From NCBI GenBank assembly GCA_964387775.1, contig CAYLZO010000108.1, positions 1 through 16,707 on the forward strand: DNA of 16,707 bases, written 5' to 3'. Below are positions 7,299 to 15,040 of the stretch, one piece after another (the stretch's first letter is position 1; each line of letters begins with the position of its first letter). The stretch comes from CAYLZO01 sp964387775. Lineage in GTDB: Bacteria; Chloroflexota; Anaerolineae; JAAYZQ01. Below the pieces are notes generated by a model. That model was not told the DNA's origin, ran no database searches, and was given only the letters and a program-made list of their open reading frames with translations. The position numbers and the translations under genes were made by a program.

Positions 7299-8063
7299 AT
7301 GAGTGAAGAACGAGTCAAATCCCACATCAAGGGCCTCGACGAGATGTTGCACGGGGGATTCTTGCCTCAGACGGCCAACCTCGTGGAAGGCCCTCCAGGG
7401 ACGGGCAAGAGCACCCTGGGCATGCAGTTCATCTACAACGGCATCCGCCATCACAACGAACCGGGACTCGTCGTTACCTTCGAAGAGTTTCCCCAGCAGT
7501 ACTACCGAGATGCAGAGAACTATGGCTGGGACTTTCGCCAGTTGGAGCGAGAGGGCAAACTCCGCGTGATCATGACCAGCCCCGAGGTGAGCCGTTCCGA
7601 CCTGGAGAGCGTCGGGGGGACCATTGAGACCCTGGCGCGGGAGATGGGCGCCCGGCGCATCCTGGTGGATAGCGTCTCCCACTTTGATCAGATTACAGAA
7701 GACCCAGTCGAGTTGCGGGGTGTGGTCTATAGCTTTATCAATGCCCTCAAGCGTGAGGGGTTGACGAGCATCCTGACCCGCGAGAGCCCGGTGCTGCTCG
7801 GTGGAGACGAGGGCGAAAACTCGGTGGCCTTTGTGGTGGATACCTACATCCTTCTCCGCTACGTGGAGATGGAAAGCGCCATCCGGCGAGCACTGCTGGT
7901 CCTTAAACTGCGGGGCAGCGACCACGACAAGGACATCCGCCAGTTCGACATCACGAGCGAGGGCATCAAGGTCCTGTCCAAGTTTGAGGGGAGGGAAGGA
8001 ATCATGAGCGGCAGCCCGCGGCGAATGGCCGACGCATTTGTGGAGGCATTCGGCCGGGGCTAG
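7299..8063 (+). CDS. Single-domain KaiC-like RecA-superfamily ATPase
   Basis: A 254-residue protein with one KaiC/Rad55-type RecA fold. Seen: the KGLDEMLHGG entry motif (11-20), Walker A GPPGTGKST (31-39), the paired catalytic acids in TFEEF (E62, E63), and Walker B ILVDS (D124). Then come KLRGSDHDK (203-211) and a MSGSPRRM tail (236-243). The last two match the cyanobacterial KaiC C-terminal domain (KMRGSWHDK and ISGSPTRI, from memory), so it resembles a lone CII domain, half the length of clock KaiC. The positions matching phospho-sites S431 and T432 are A177 and F178, so KaiC-style autophosphorylation is not expected there. No kaiA or kaiB is nearby. It probably acts as an ATP-dependent oligomeric switch in signalling (inference from context: a winged-helix gene upstream, membrane proteins and a histidine kinase downstream). 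Start: ATG 13 nt after GAGGAGG. Confidence 0.88.
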   Translation: MSEERVKSHIKGLDEMLHGGFLPQTANLVEGPPGTGKSTLGMQFIYNGIRHHNEPGLVVTFEEFPQQYYRDAENYGWDFRQLEREGKLRVIMTSPEVSRSDLESVGGTIETLAREMGARRILVDSVSHFDQITEDPVELRGVVYSFINALKREGLTSILTRESPVLLGGDEGENSVAFVVDTYILLRYVEMESAIRRALLVLKLRGSDHDKDIRQFDITSEGIKVLSKFEGREGIMSGSPRRMADAFVEAFGRG

Positions 8064-8068
8064 ACGCG

Positions 8069-8117
8069 CCGGATCGTTTGGGCCTACAGTTGTGATCTGG
8101 AGATTTCTTTCTTGTTG
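8069..8117 (+). terminator. Possible weak intrinsic terminator after the KaiC-like gene
   Basis: CCGGATC (8069-8075) pairs with GATCTGG (8094-8100) with one G-T pair across an 18-nt loop. A T-rich but interrupted stretch follows (8103-8117). The stem is only 7 bp and the loop long, so termination would be partial at best. It lies 6 nt after the stop codon. The remaining gap to 8202 holds a second minor stem (GACGAA 8151-8156 with TTCGTC 8170-8175) and a ribosome binding site. Confidence 0.3.
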
Positions 8118-8190
8118 GTTTACACGAGGTCGTGCTAGACCGAGCTTCGGGACGAAAGCCAAGCGAGGGTTCGTCGCCTTCTGACCGATC

Positions 8191-8197
8191 AGGAGAG
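8191..8197 (+). promoter_or_regulatory. Ribosome binding site fixing a second TTG start codon
   Basis: AGGAGAG lies 5 nt upstream of TTG at 8203. The first in-frame ATG (8224) would remove residues just before the first membrane helix and has no comparable site. TTG is therefore the better start for the first small membrane protein. Confidence 0.7.
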
Positions 8198-8202
8198 CAG
8201 AT

Positions 8203-8505
8203 TTGATTAGTACCATCAATTCTATGCTGATCCTCTATAGCTGGATTGTCGCTGTAATCCTGATCGTCTTTCTCTTTTTGATCGGCCGGTTCTACGAGAT
8301 CAAGTTCGGTCAGAAGGCCTACTATCAGTGGATGGTCGTGCCCTTTGTCTGTTTCTTGGCGGCAGCGATTTGGTACGCCTTTTTCGCCCCTGACTGGGAG
8401 TTCGTGGGCATCCTGGGCGCAGACTTGTTGTACCTCGTGGGGGGATTGGGCCTGATCGGCCTCTGTTACCTTCTCTTCAGGACCATGATGGGGGGCAGGC
8501 AATGA
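8203..8505 (+). CDS. Small three-TM membrane protein, function unknown
   Basis: A 100-residue protein with three hydrophobic segments at about 9-27, 43-61 and 69-92. The positive loop RFYEIKFGQK lies between the first two, and a basic C-terminus (FRTMMGGRQ) follows the third. The positive-inside rule suggests an outside N-terminus and a cytoplasmic C-terminus. I recognise no family or catalytic motif. The stop codon overlaps the next start by 4 bp (ATGA), so the two membrane proteins are probably translationally coupled and may form one complex. Its place between the KaiC-like ATPase and the giant kinase suggests a role as membrane partner or input module of the kinase (inference). The TTG start is supported by AGGAGAG 5 nt upstream. 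Confidence 0.8.
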   Translation: MISTINSMLILYSWIVAVILIVFLFLIGRFYEIKFGQKAYYQWMVVPFVCFLAAAIWYAFFAPDWEFVGILGADLLYLVGGLGLIGLCYLLFRTMMGGRQ

Positions 8506-8837
8506 GGATCGTCGGCGCCATCCTCGGCTCTGTCGGCCTGGCGGCCATGATCTACGCTCTGCTCATCCTCGCCCAGTTTGGGCGCAAACTGGGCGCCGTG
8601 ACCAAGATGCGCCCTGTTTATCGGGGCTATTACGCAGCGGTTGCCCTCGTGGGTCTGGCCTTTATCATCCGCCTGGTCCAAGCCAGTGTATTCTGGGCGC
8701 CGCCCGAGACGATTCCAACCCTGCTCAACAAGCCAGCCTTTTACCTCTTTCTCCATTACCTGCCCCTGGCCCTCGGCCTCAGCTTGAGCTTGTGGATCAC
8801 GTGGCACTATTGGAATTGGCTCCTGAAAGAACGATAG
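8502..8837 (+). CDS. Second small three-TM membrane protein, in frame with the downstream kinase
   Basis: A 111-residue protein with hydrophobic segments at about 4-25, 43-65 (containing R57) and 80-101. The basic loop GRKLGAVTKMRPVYR lies between the first two and the tail is WNWLLKER. The positive-inside rule puts the C-terminus in the cytoplasm. It starts inside the preceding gene's stop codon (ATGA overlap). Its own TAG stop (8835-8837) is followed by TGG and then the ATG of the kinase, all in one reading frame. A read-through product would be a three-TM protein fused to the cytoplasmic PAS-GAF-kinase with a sensible topology. I recognise no family; the aromatic-rich third helix (HYLPLALGLSLSLWITWHYW) has no known motif. 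Confidence 0.82.
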   Translation: MRIVGAILGSVGLAAMIYALLILAQFGRKLGAVTKMRPVYRGYYAAVALVGLAFIIRLVQASVFWAPPETIPTLLNKPAFYLFLHYLPLALGLSLSLWITWHYWNWLLKER

Positions 8838-8840
8838 TGG

Positions 8841-11800
8841 ATGGTAGATCGGTTCCAGCATCTCTTCGACAGCATCGCAGAGGAAGTTGTCGTCATTGAT
8901 CGGGACCTTTGCGTTACCTACGCAAATCGCGCCTGGTTTCTTTGCGCCGGACTGGCCTCATCCCAGGTTCTCGGGCGTTCCTGCCATCAGATCCTCCTAG
9001 ATCTGGCCACTTCCTGCGGCATTGATATCTCGGCGGCTCAAAAAGTCCTGGAGACAGGTCAGCCGGTGCGGCTGACTTGCCAGGGCTGCGAGCAGCATAG
9101 TCAAGCGGTTGAGCTTTCGGCCTCTCCGGTGTTTGACGATCAGGGCAGGGTCAAGCAGGTCGTCCAGATCCTCCACCCCCTGAACAGCCAATCCGAGGCT
9201 GCGTCGTCACCGGCCTCCCTCACCGCCAGCCCCCGGGCCATGCGTGGGGAGGTGGCCGATGCTCTTCGCGAAGTCGCGCTGCTCACCAGCTCGGGGGAGA
9301 GCCTGTCCACTGTCCTCGACGCCATCCTCGAACAACTGGGGCGCGTGGTCCAGTACGACAGCGCTTCCATCACCCTGGTCGAGTCCGATGGGTGCCGGAT
9401 CATCGCCGGCTGTGGATTCCCACCAGATTTTGATTATGCCGACATCGTTTTCCCGCCGGAAGATGAGAAACTGCGTTGGATGAAAGACACCCGCCAGCCA
9501 TTTGTCATCCAAGATGCGCATCAAGATCCCGAGTGGCATGTGGTGGCCGGGACAGAGTATATCCGGTCCTGGATCGGAGCCCCCCTCCTCACCCAGAGCA
9601 GCATGATCGGCACCCTCAACCTCGACAAGCGAGAACCTGGTTACTACGAAGCGGAAGACGCGATGATGGTCATGGCTTTTGCCAATCAGGCCGCCGTCAT
9701 CATCGAGAACGCCCGTCTGCTGGAGGCGGAACGCCAGCGCGCCGCCCAGCTGGCCTTGATCGCCGACATCAGCCAGCAGGTCCTCTCGATCCTGGACCCG
9801 GAAACGCTGCTCAACTATGCCGTTGAGGCCATCGAAAAGCGATTTGGCTACTACTACGTGGACGTCTTTCTCTCCGACCCGGAGGGCGAATATCTCATCT
9901 TTCAGACCGGAAGCCACGCCGCCTCTGTGTCCGATTGGCCCGAAGGTGAACTCAAATTCCGGATTGGCGAGGAGGGGATCACGGGACACGTGGCGGCTAC
10001 CGGCGAGCCCTACCTGACCAACGACGTGCGGCAGGATCCGCTCTACGTCGCCGATCCGCTTCTGAGCGAGACCTGTTCCGAATTGGCAGTCCCCATCCAG
10101 GCTGGCGAGCGGGTCATCGGCGTTCTGGACCTGAACAGCGACCGGATCGACGCTTTTGGCCAGGACGACGTCTTTGTGGCGCAGAACCTGGCCGACCAAC
10201 TGGCCATCGGCCTGGAGAACGCCCGGCTCTATCAGGCTGCCGAGCGGCGGGTCGCCGAACTGGAGGCCGTCCGCCAGGCGAGCCTGAGCCTCACGGCCAG
10301 CCTGGAGTTGCAAGAAGTTCTGGAGCAAATCCTGGAGAGCACGATCCAACTCCTGGAAGACGTCCAGAATGCCCACATCTTTTTGTACCAGGACGGCCGC
10401 CTGGGCTTTGGCGCGGCATTGTGGGCCGATGGCCGCAAAGATACCCCCTGGGCCGAGCCACGGCCCCACGGACTGACCTACACCGTCGCCCGCCAGGGCG
10501 AGCTGATCTGGGTCCCCGACATGGCGACCCATCCCCTCTTTGAGGATGCGCCGGCCGAATGGAAAGGCTCTATCGTCGGCCTGCCCTTGAAAATCGGCGA
10601 GCGGGTGGTCGGCGTAATGAGCATCGCTTTCCAGGCGCGCCGGGAGTTGCAGCAGCCCGAATTGCACATCATGCACCTGCTGGCCGACCAGGCGGCCATC
10701 GCCATCGAGAACGCGCGCCTGTTCACCGCCGAGCGGCAGCGGCGCCTGGAGTTGCAAAGTGTCCAGTCTACGGCCACGGCCCTCAGCGCCGAACTTCACC
10801 TGGACACACTCCTCGACCAGATCACGACCAAGGCCGCCCAGGCCTTTCGTGCCGAAGCCACCAGCTTGATGCTCTGGGACGAGGACCAGGAGCATCTCGT
10901 CATTCAATCGGCCTACGGCCTATCAGATGCGTACAAAGAGAGCCAGCGCATCCCCCGCCAGCGGGTAGAGGCCGTGATGGAGAATGGCAGCCCGCCCAGC
11001 CCCATCTATATTCCGGATCTGAGCGATGCTGCCTTTGGCGACACCGAGCTCATTGGCAAGGAGGCCATCCGCAGCTCGCTTTCCCTGCCCCTCGAGCCGC
11101 AGCGGCCCCTGCTGGGCGTGCTCAATATCTATAGCAAGGGTCGGGTCCGAGTCTTTAGCCCGACCGAGATCGAGCTGGCCCAGACCTTTGCTGCTCAGGC
11201 GACCATCGCCATCAAGAATGCCCGGCTTTTTGAGCAGACCGGCGAGTACGTCACCCACCTGGAGCGCAAGACCCGGGATCTCGAATTGGTCCACCAGGTC
11301 TCGACCGTCATCAGCTCGTCGCTGGACCTGGAGCACATCCTGAAAACCACGGCGGAGCAGATGGTCAAGGTGTTCGACGCCGACCACAGTGGGATCATGC
11401 TCTTTGACACCGAGGGGAATTACGGCCAGGTGGTGGCCGAATGTCCGCCTACCGGGGCTACCCAAGAACGATTCTCCGTGGAGGATTATCTCGGTGCCCA
11501 GCACCTCAGGGCAGAGCGCAAGCCGCTCATGATCCGGGACGTGCGATCCGATCCCCTGATGGCGGGCATCCGGGACACGATGACAAAGCTCGACATCCAC
11601 TCGATGCTCATCGTGCCCCTGATTGCCAAAGGGGAGGTCATTGGCAGCATCGGGCTGGACTCTGTCGGCCGCGAGCGGTATTTTAGCGACGAAGAGATTG
11701 CCCTGGCCCAGACCATCGCCAACCAGGTCGCCTATGCCATCGAGAACGCAGCGCTCTACCAAGAGACCCAGCAACACCTGCGAGAGCTAACCCTGCTCTT

Positions 11801-14800
11801 TGAGACCAGCGCCGCCGTCTCGAGCTCCCTCGACACCGACCGGGTGATCTATACGACGGCCCAGCGGCTCACTATGGCTTTGCACGTCCAGGGCTGTGCC
11901 ATCTACCTCAGGGACCGGGAACGGGACGTCCTCGTAGGCCTGATCGACTATTCGGACGACCCCGAGTCGTGGCAGCCCGAACCGGTAGGCATTCTCTATC
12001 CCTTGGCCGATTACCCGGCCACTCGTTGGGTGCTCGATACGCGCCAGCCAAAGGTCATCCAGGTCAGCGATCCCGATGCCGACCCGGCAGAGCGGAAGTG
12101 GATGATAGAAGAAGATGTCCAGTCCGTCTTGATGGTCCCCATGGTCGTCCGCGATAGGGTGATCGGGCTCGTCGAACTGATGGAGGCCGACAGGGAGCGA
12201 GCGTTCACGGCAACCGAGGCCCGGCTGGCACAGACGGTGGCCAACCAGGCGGCGGCTGCCCTGGAAAACGCCCGCTTGTTCGAAGAGACCGAGGCCCGGG
12301 TCCGGGAAATGAGTGCCATGGCCATCGTCGGGCAGGCCATGACCACCCTGGAACTGGATCAGGTCCTGGACAGCGTCGCCAAGAACGCCTTGGAGGCAGC
12401 CCAGGCCGAGATCAGCTCTGTCTATCTGCTCGATGAGGATCAGGAGATCCTCGTTCCCCGATCGGTCCACGGCCTGCATCGCCAAGAGCTCGAGCAGGGC
12501 ATCTTTGCGCTGGGAGAGGGCACCATCGGCCAGGTCGCGCTCTCTGGCACGCCGCTCATCGTCGATGACATCGACCGGAATGCCGCGTTCGTACCCAAGT
12601 CGGATGCGGCGAAAGAGATCCAGACCACCCTTACCGTGCCTCTGACGGTTAAAGGGCGGGTCATCGGCACCTTGGAAGTGTGCAACAAGGTGGGAAAGGG
12701 GCGGTTCACCCTCGCCGACCAGCGGCTTCTCACGGCGTTTGGCGCGCAAGCTGCCATCGCCATCGAGAACGCGCGGCTCTACCAGGAACTGAGTTGGCAC
12801 CTGGAAGAAGTTCTCGTCCTGAACAAGGTTTCCGCCGCCGCTACGTCCACCCTCGACTTTGACGAAGCGATCCGCCTGAGCCTATCGGCGCTGCGCCAGA
12901 TGCCTCACTTTGAGCGGGTGCACGTCCTGCTGCTTGACCCGGACAGGGATGAGCTTTGGCTGCATCCGGCTTCGGCGGAACAAGCCCTGGATCGCCTGTC
13001 TTTGGGAATTCCTGTGGGCCAGGGCATCTGCGGCCAGGTAGCCGCGACCGGAAAGCCCAAACGGGTGGGTGACGTGCGCCAGGAGGACAACTATATCGTC
13101 GGCTATCCGGACACCCTGAGCGAGCTGGCCGTACCCCTCCAGGCGGGCGACCAGTTCATTGGCGTGCTGGACGTACAGAACTCCCAGGTGAATGCCTTTT
13201 CCGAGAACGACGAGCGCCTGCTCAGCACCCTGGCCGGGCAGTTGAGCACGGTCTTTTATAACGTCCGGCTCCTGGACGAGACCCAGCAGCGCCTGCGCGA
13301 GCTGACGGCCCTGATGCAGGTCAGCCAGGCCCTCAACGAGGCCCAGGACCTCAACACGATCCTGGATATTGTGCTGGAAGAAGTCTATTCTCTCCTGGGC
13401 AGCAGCGAAAGCTCCATCATCCTCGTCGATCCGCCCAGCAGCGACAAACTTCGCATCGTGGCCGAGCGCGGGCTCGGCCACGAGGTCGTCGAGGCATTCA
13501 ACAACCGCCCGGTCTATGCCCACGAGGGCACGTACAAGCGAGCACTTCGCAGCGGCAAGATGATCGAGGTCGCTGATACTGCGACAGATCCCGATTTCCT
13601 GGACGACGTAGGGTCGCAGGCCAAAAAAGTCACCAACATCCCCCTGATGACCGAGCGGGGGGGCATCGGCGTCATTGCTGTGGACCGCTTGCCGCGCGAC
13701 GACACCACCCGGCGGCTCCTGACGAGCCTGGCCGATATGGCGGCCGTGGCCATCGACAAGGAGCGGTTGCACCAGGAAACCACGGACCGCCTGGCCGAGG
13801 TCTCGACGCTCTACACCCTCTCGACCCAGATCACCAGCAGCCTCTCCCTGGTACCCGTCCTCGAATCGATCGTCACCATCCTCAAGCTGACCCTCGACTG
13901 CCGGGCCTGCTGCATCTTTCTGGTGGACGCCACGGGCGAGTACCTCAAGCTCCAGGCGGGCACCGGCCTGGACCCCAACTGGAAGGACACGGCCCGTTTG
14001 CGGATCGGCGAGGGCGTCAGCGGCCGCGTCATCGACGAGCGGCGCTCCATCTATGTGCCCGATACCAAGGTGGAACCCGATTTCATCTTTTTCGACCCCA
14101 ACATCCGCTCCCTTCTGGTGGTGCCCCTCATCGTCCGCGACAAGGCCATCGGCACGTTGAGTATCGACGACGTCAGGCCCTACGCCTTTGAAAACGAACT
14201 CCGGCTGCTGACCATCGCCGCCGCCCAGGCGGCCGTCGCCATCGACAACGCCAGACTCTACGAGAGTCTGCAAAAGAGCTACCACGAGTTGGAACAGGCC
14301 TACAACGAATTGCGCGATCTGGACAAGATGAAATCCGAGTTTGTGCAAAACATCTCGCACGAGCTGCGCACGCCTTTGACCTTTATCAAGGGCTACGTAG
14401 AGCTGCTGATCGACGGCGACATGGGCTTGCTGAACGACGAGCAGATAATGGCGGCTCACATCGTCGCCGACAAGGCGGAAGGGCTGTCTCAACTGGTGGA
14501 CGACATCATCTCCCTCCAACAGGCCGGGCGTGAGGAACTCAGCTTCGAGCGCATCTCCCTCACGAACCTGGGCCACGCCGCCGTCCAGGCCGCCCAGGCC
14601 AGCGCGCTGGAGGCGGGCGTCCAGGTGCGAGACGAGATCCCGGCCGAGCTGGATGCCCCCGTGCGGGCCGACAAGCGGCGCCTGGCCCAGGTCTTTGACA
14701 ACCTCCTGGGCAACGCCATCAAATTCAGCAATCCCGGTGACACCGTGACCGTGCGCATGACGGAGCAAGGCTCGCACATCCGCACGGAGGTGGAGGATAC

Positions 14801-15035
14801 CGGCATCGGCATCCCGCCGGAAAAGCTGCCGCGCATTTTCGACCGCTTCTACCAGGTGGACGGGACGACCACGCGACGCTTCGGGGGGACCGGGCTCGGC
14901 CTGGCCATCGTCAAGCAGATCGTCGAAAGCCACGGAGGCCAAGTGGGGGCAAAGAGTGAGCTGGGCGAAGGGAGCACCCTCTACTTCACCCTACCCAAGG
15001 CCAAACCTGAACCGAAATTGGACGGAGGACACTGA
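8841..15035 (+). CDS. Giant PAS-(GAF)10 sensor histidine kinase
   Basis: A 2064-residue cytoplasmic kinase with no membrane segment. Order: PAS-like domain (1-110) with six Cys (24, 35, 48, 59, 80, 83, the last two as CQGC). Ten GAF domains follow, each about 165-175 residues and each ending in a variant of NQAAIAIENARL; these ends fall near 290, 460, 625, 795, 970, 1145, 1312, 1476, 1642 and 1805. Next is a helical linker, HisKA with the H-box SHELRTP (phospho-acceptor H1840), and HATPase_c with N1958 in the N box, DTGIGI (1986-1991) and GGTGLGL (2015-2021). All catalytic motifs look intact. No receiver domain is attached and no response regulator gene is in the window. GAF domains bind small ligands or mediate dimer signalling; which ligands apply here cannot be read. 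The start ATG has no clear ribosome binding site and lies 3 nt after the previous stop, so it depends on coupling or read-through. ptb starts 5 nt downstream. Confidence 0.93.
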   Translation: MVDRFQHLFDSIAEEVVVIDRDLCVTYANRAWFLCAGLASSQVLGRSCHQILLDLATSCGIDISAAQKVLETGQPVRLTCQGCEQHSQAVELSASPVFDDQGRVKQVVQILHPLNSQSEAASSPASLTASPRAMRGEVADALREVALLTSSGESLSTVLDAILEQLGRVVQYDSASITLVESDGCRIIAGCGFPPDFDYADIVFPPEDEKLRWMKDTRQPFVIQDAHQDPEWHVVAGTEYIRSWIGAPLLTQSSMIGTLNLDKREPGYYEAEDAMMVMAFANQAAVIIENARLLEAERQRAAQLALIADISQQVLSILDPETLLNYAVEAIEKRFGYYYVDVFLSDPEGEYLIFQTGSHAASVSDWPEGELKFRIGEEGITGHVAATGEPYLTNDVRQDPLYVADPLLSETCSELAVPIQAGERVIGVLDLNSDRIDAFGQDDVFVAQNLADQLAIGLENARLYQAAERRVAELEAVRQASLSLTASLELQEVLEQILESTIQLLEDVQNAHIFLYQDGRLGFGAALWADGRKDTPWAEPRPHGLTYTVARQGELIWVPDMATHPLFEDAPAEWKGSIVGLPLKIGERVVGVMSIAFQARRELQQPELHIMHLLADQAAIAIENARLFTAERQRRLELQSVQSTATALSAELHLDTLLDQITTKAAQAFRAEATSLMLWDEDQEHLVIQSAYGLSDAYKESQRIPRQRVEAVMENGSPPSPIYIPDLSDAAFGDTELIGKEAIRSSLSLPLEPQRPLLGVLNIYSKGRVRVFSPTEIELAQTFAAQATIAIKNARLFEQTGEYVTHLERKTRDLELVHQVSTVISSSLDLEHILKTTAEQMVKVFDADHSGIMLFDTEGNYGQVVAECPPTGATQERFSVEDYLGAQHLRAERKPLMIRDVRSDPLMAGIRDTMTKLDIHSMLIVPLIAKGEVIGSIGLDSVGRERYFSDEEIALAQTIANQVAYAIENAALYQETQQHLRELTLLFETSAAVSSSLDTDRVIYTTAQRLTMALHVQGCAIYLRDRERDVLVGLIDYSDDPESWQPEPVGILYPLADYPATRWVLDTRQPKVIQVSDPDADPAERKWMIEEDVQSVLMVPMVVRDRVIGLVELMEADRERAFTATEARLAQTVANQAAAALENARLFEETEARVREMSAMAIVGQAMTTLELDQVLDSVAKNALEAAQAEISSVYLLDEDQEILVPRSVHGLHRQELEQGIFALGEGTIGQVALSGTPLIVDDIDRNAAFVPKSDAAKEIQTTLTVPLTVKGRVIGTLEVCNKVGKGRFTLADQRLLTAFGAQAAIAIENARLYQELSWHLEEVLVLNKVSAAATSTLDFDEAIRLSLSALRQMPHFERVHVLLLDPDRDELWLHPASAEQALDRLSLGIPVGQGICGQVAATGKPKRVGDVRQEDNYIVGYPDTLSELAVPLQAGDQFIGVLDVQNSQVNAFSENDERLLSTLAGQLSTVFYNVRLLDETQQRLRELTALMQVSQALNEAQDLNTILDIVLEEVYSLLGSSESSIILVDPPSSDKLRIVAERGLGHEVVEAFNNRPVYAHEGTYKRALRSGKMIEVADTATDPDFLDDVGSQAKKVTNIPLMTERGGIGVIAVDRLPRDDTTRRLLTSLADMAAVAIDKERLHQETTDRLAEVSTLYTLSTQITSSLSLVPVLESIVTILKLTLDCRACCIFLVDATGEYLKLQAGTGLDPNWKDTARLRIGEGVSGRVIDERRSIYVPDTKVEPDFIFFDPNIRSLLVVPLIVRDKAIGTLSIDDVRPYAFENELRLLTIAAAQAAVAIDNARLYESLQKSYHELEQAYNELRDLDKMKSEFVQNISHELRTPLTFIKGYVELLIDGDMGLLNDEQIMAAHIVADKAEGLSQLVDDIISLQQAGREELSFERISLTNLGHAAVQAAQASALEAGVQVRDEIPAELDAPVRADKRRLAQVFDNLLGNAIKFSNPGDTVTVRMTEQGSHIRTEVEDTGIGIPPEKLPRIFDRFYQVDGTTTRRFGGTGLGLAIVKQIVESHGGQVGAKSELGEGSTLYFTLPKAKPEPKLDGGH

Positions 15036-15040
15036 GCACG

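Noticed and set aside
7299..8063. A full circadian KaiABC clock
   Set aside because: Only one KaiC-like domain is present, with no kaiA or kaiB and no phospho-sites.
8112..8141. Possible promoter TTGTTG, 18 bp, TG-C-TAGACC before the first membrane gene
   Set aside because: Only half of the -10 positions match; too weak to call without transcript data.
8151..8175. Stem GACGAA/TTCGTC upstream of the first membrane gene
   Set aside because: Six base pairs around a 13-nt loop is expected by chance in this composition; no T-run.
12882..14942. A 686-codon open frame on the minus strand inside the kinase gene, and similar ones of about 436-505 codons inside secA
   Set aside because: They are opposite-strand shadows of strongly biased high-GC coding sequence; the translations show no family motifs, and the + strand products are clear.
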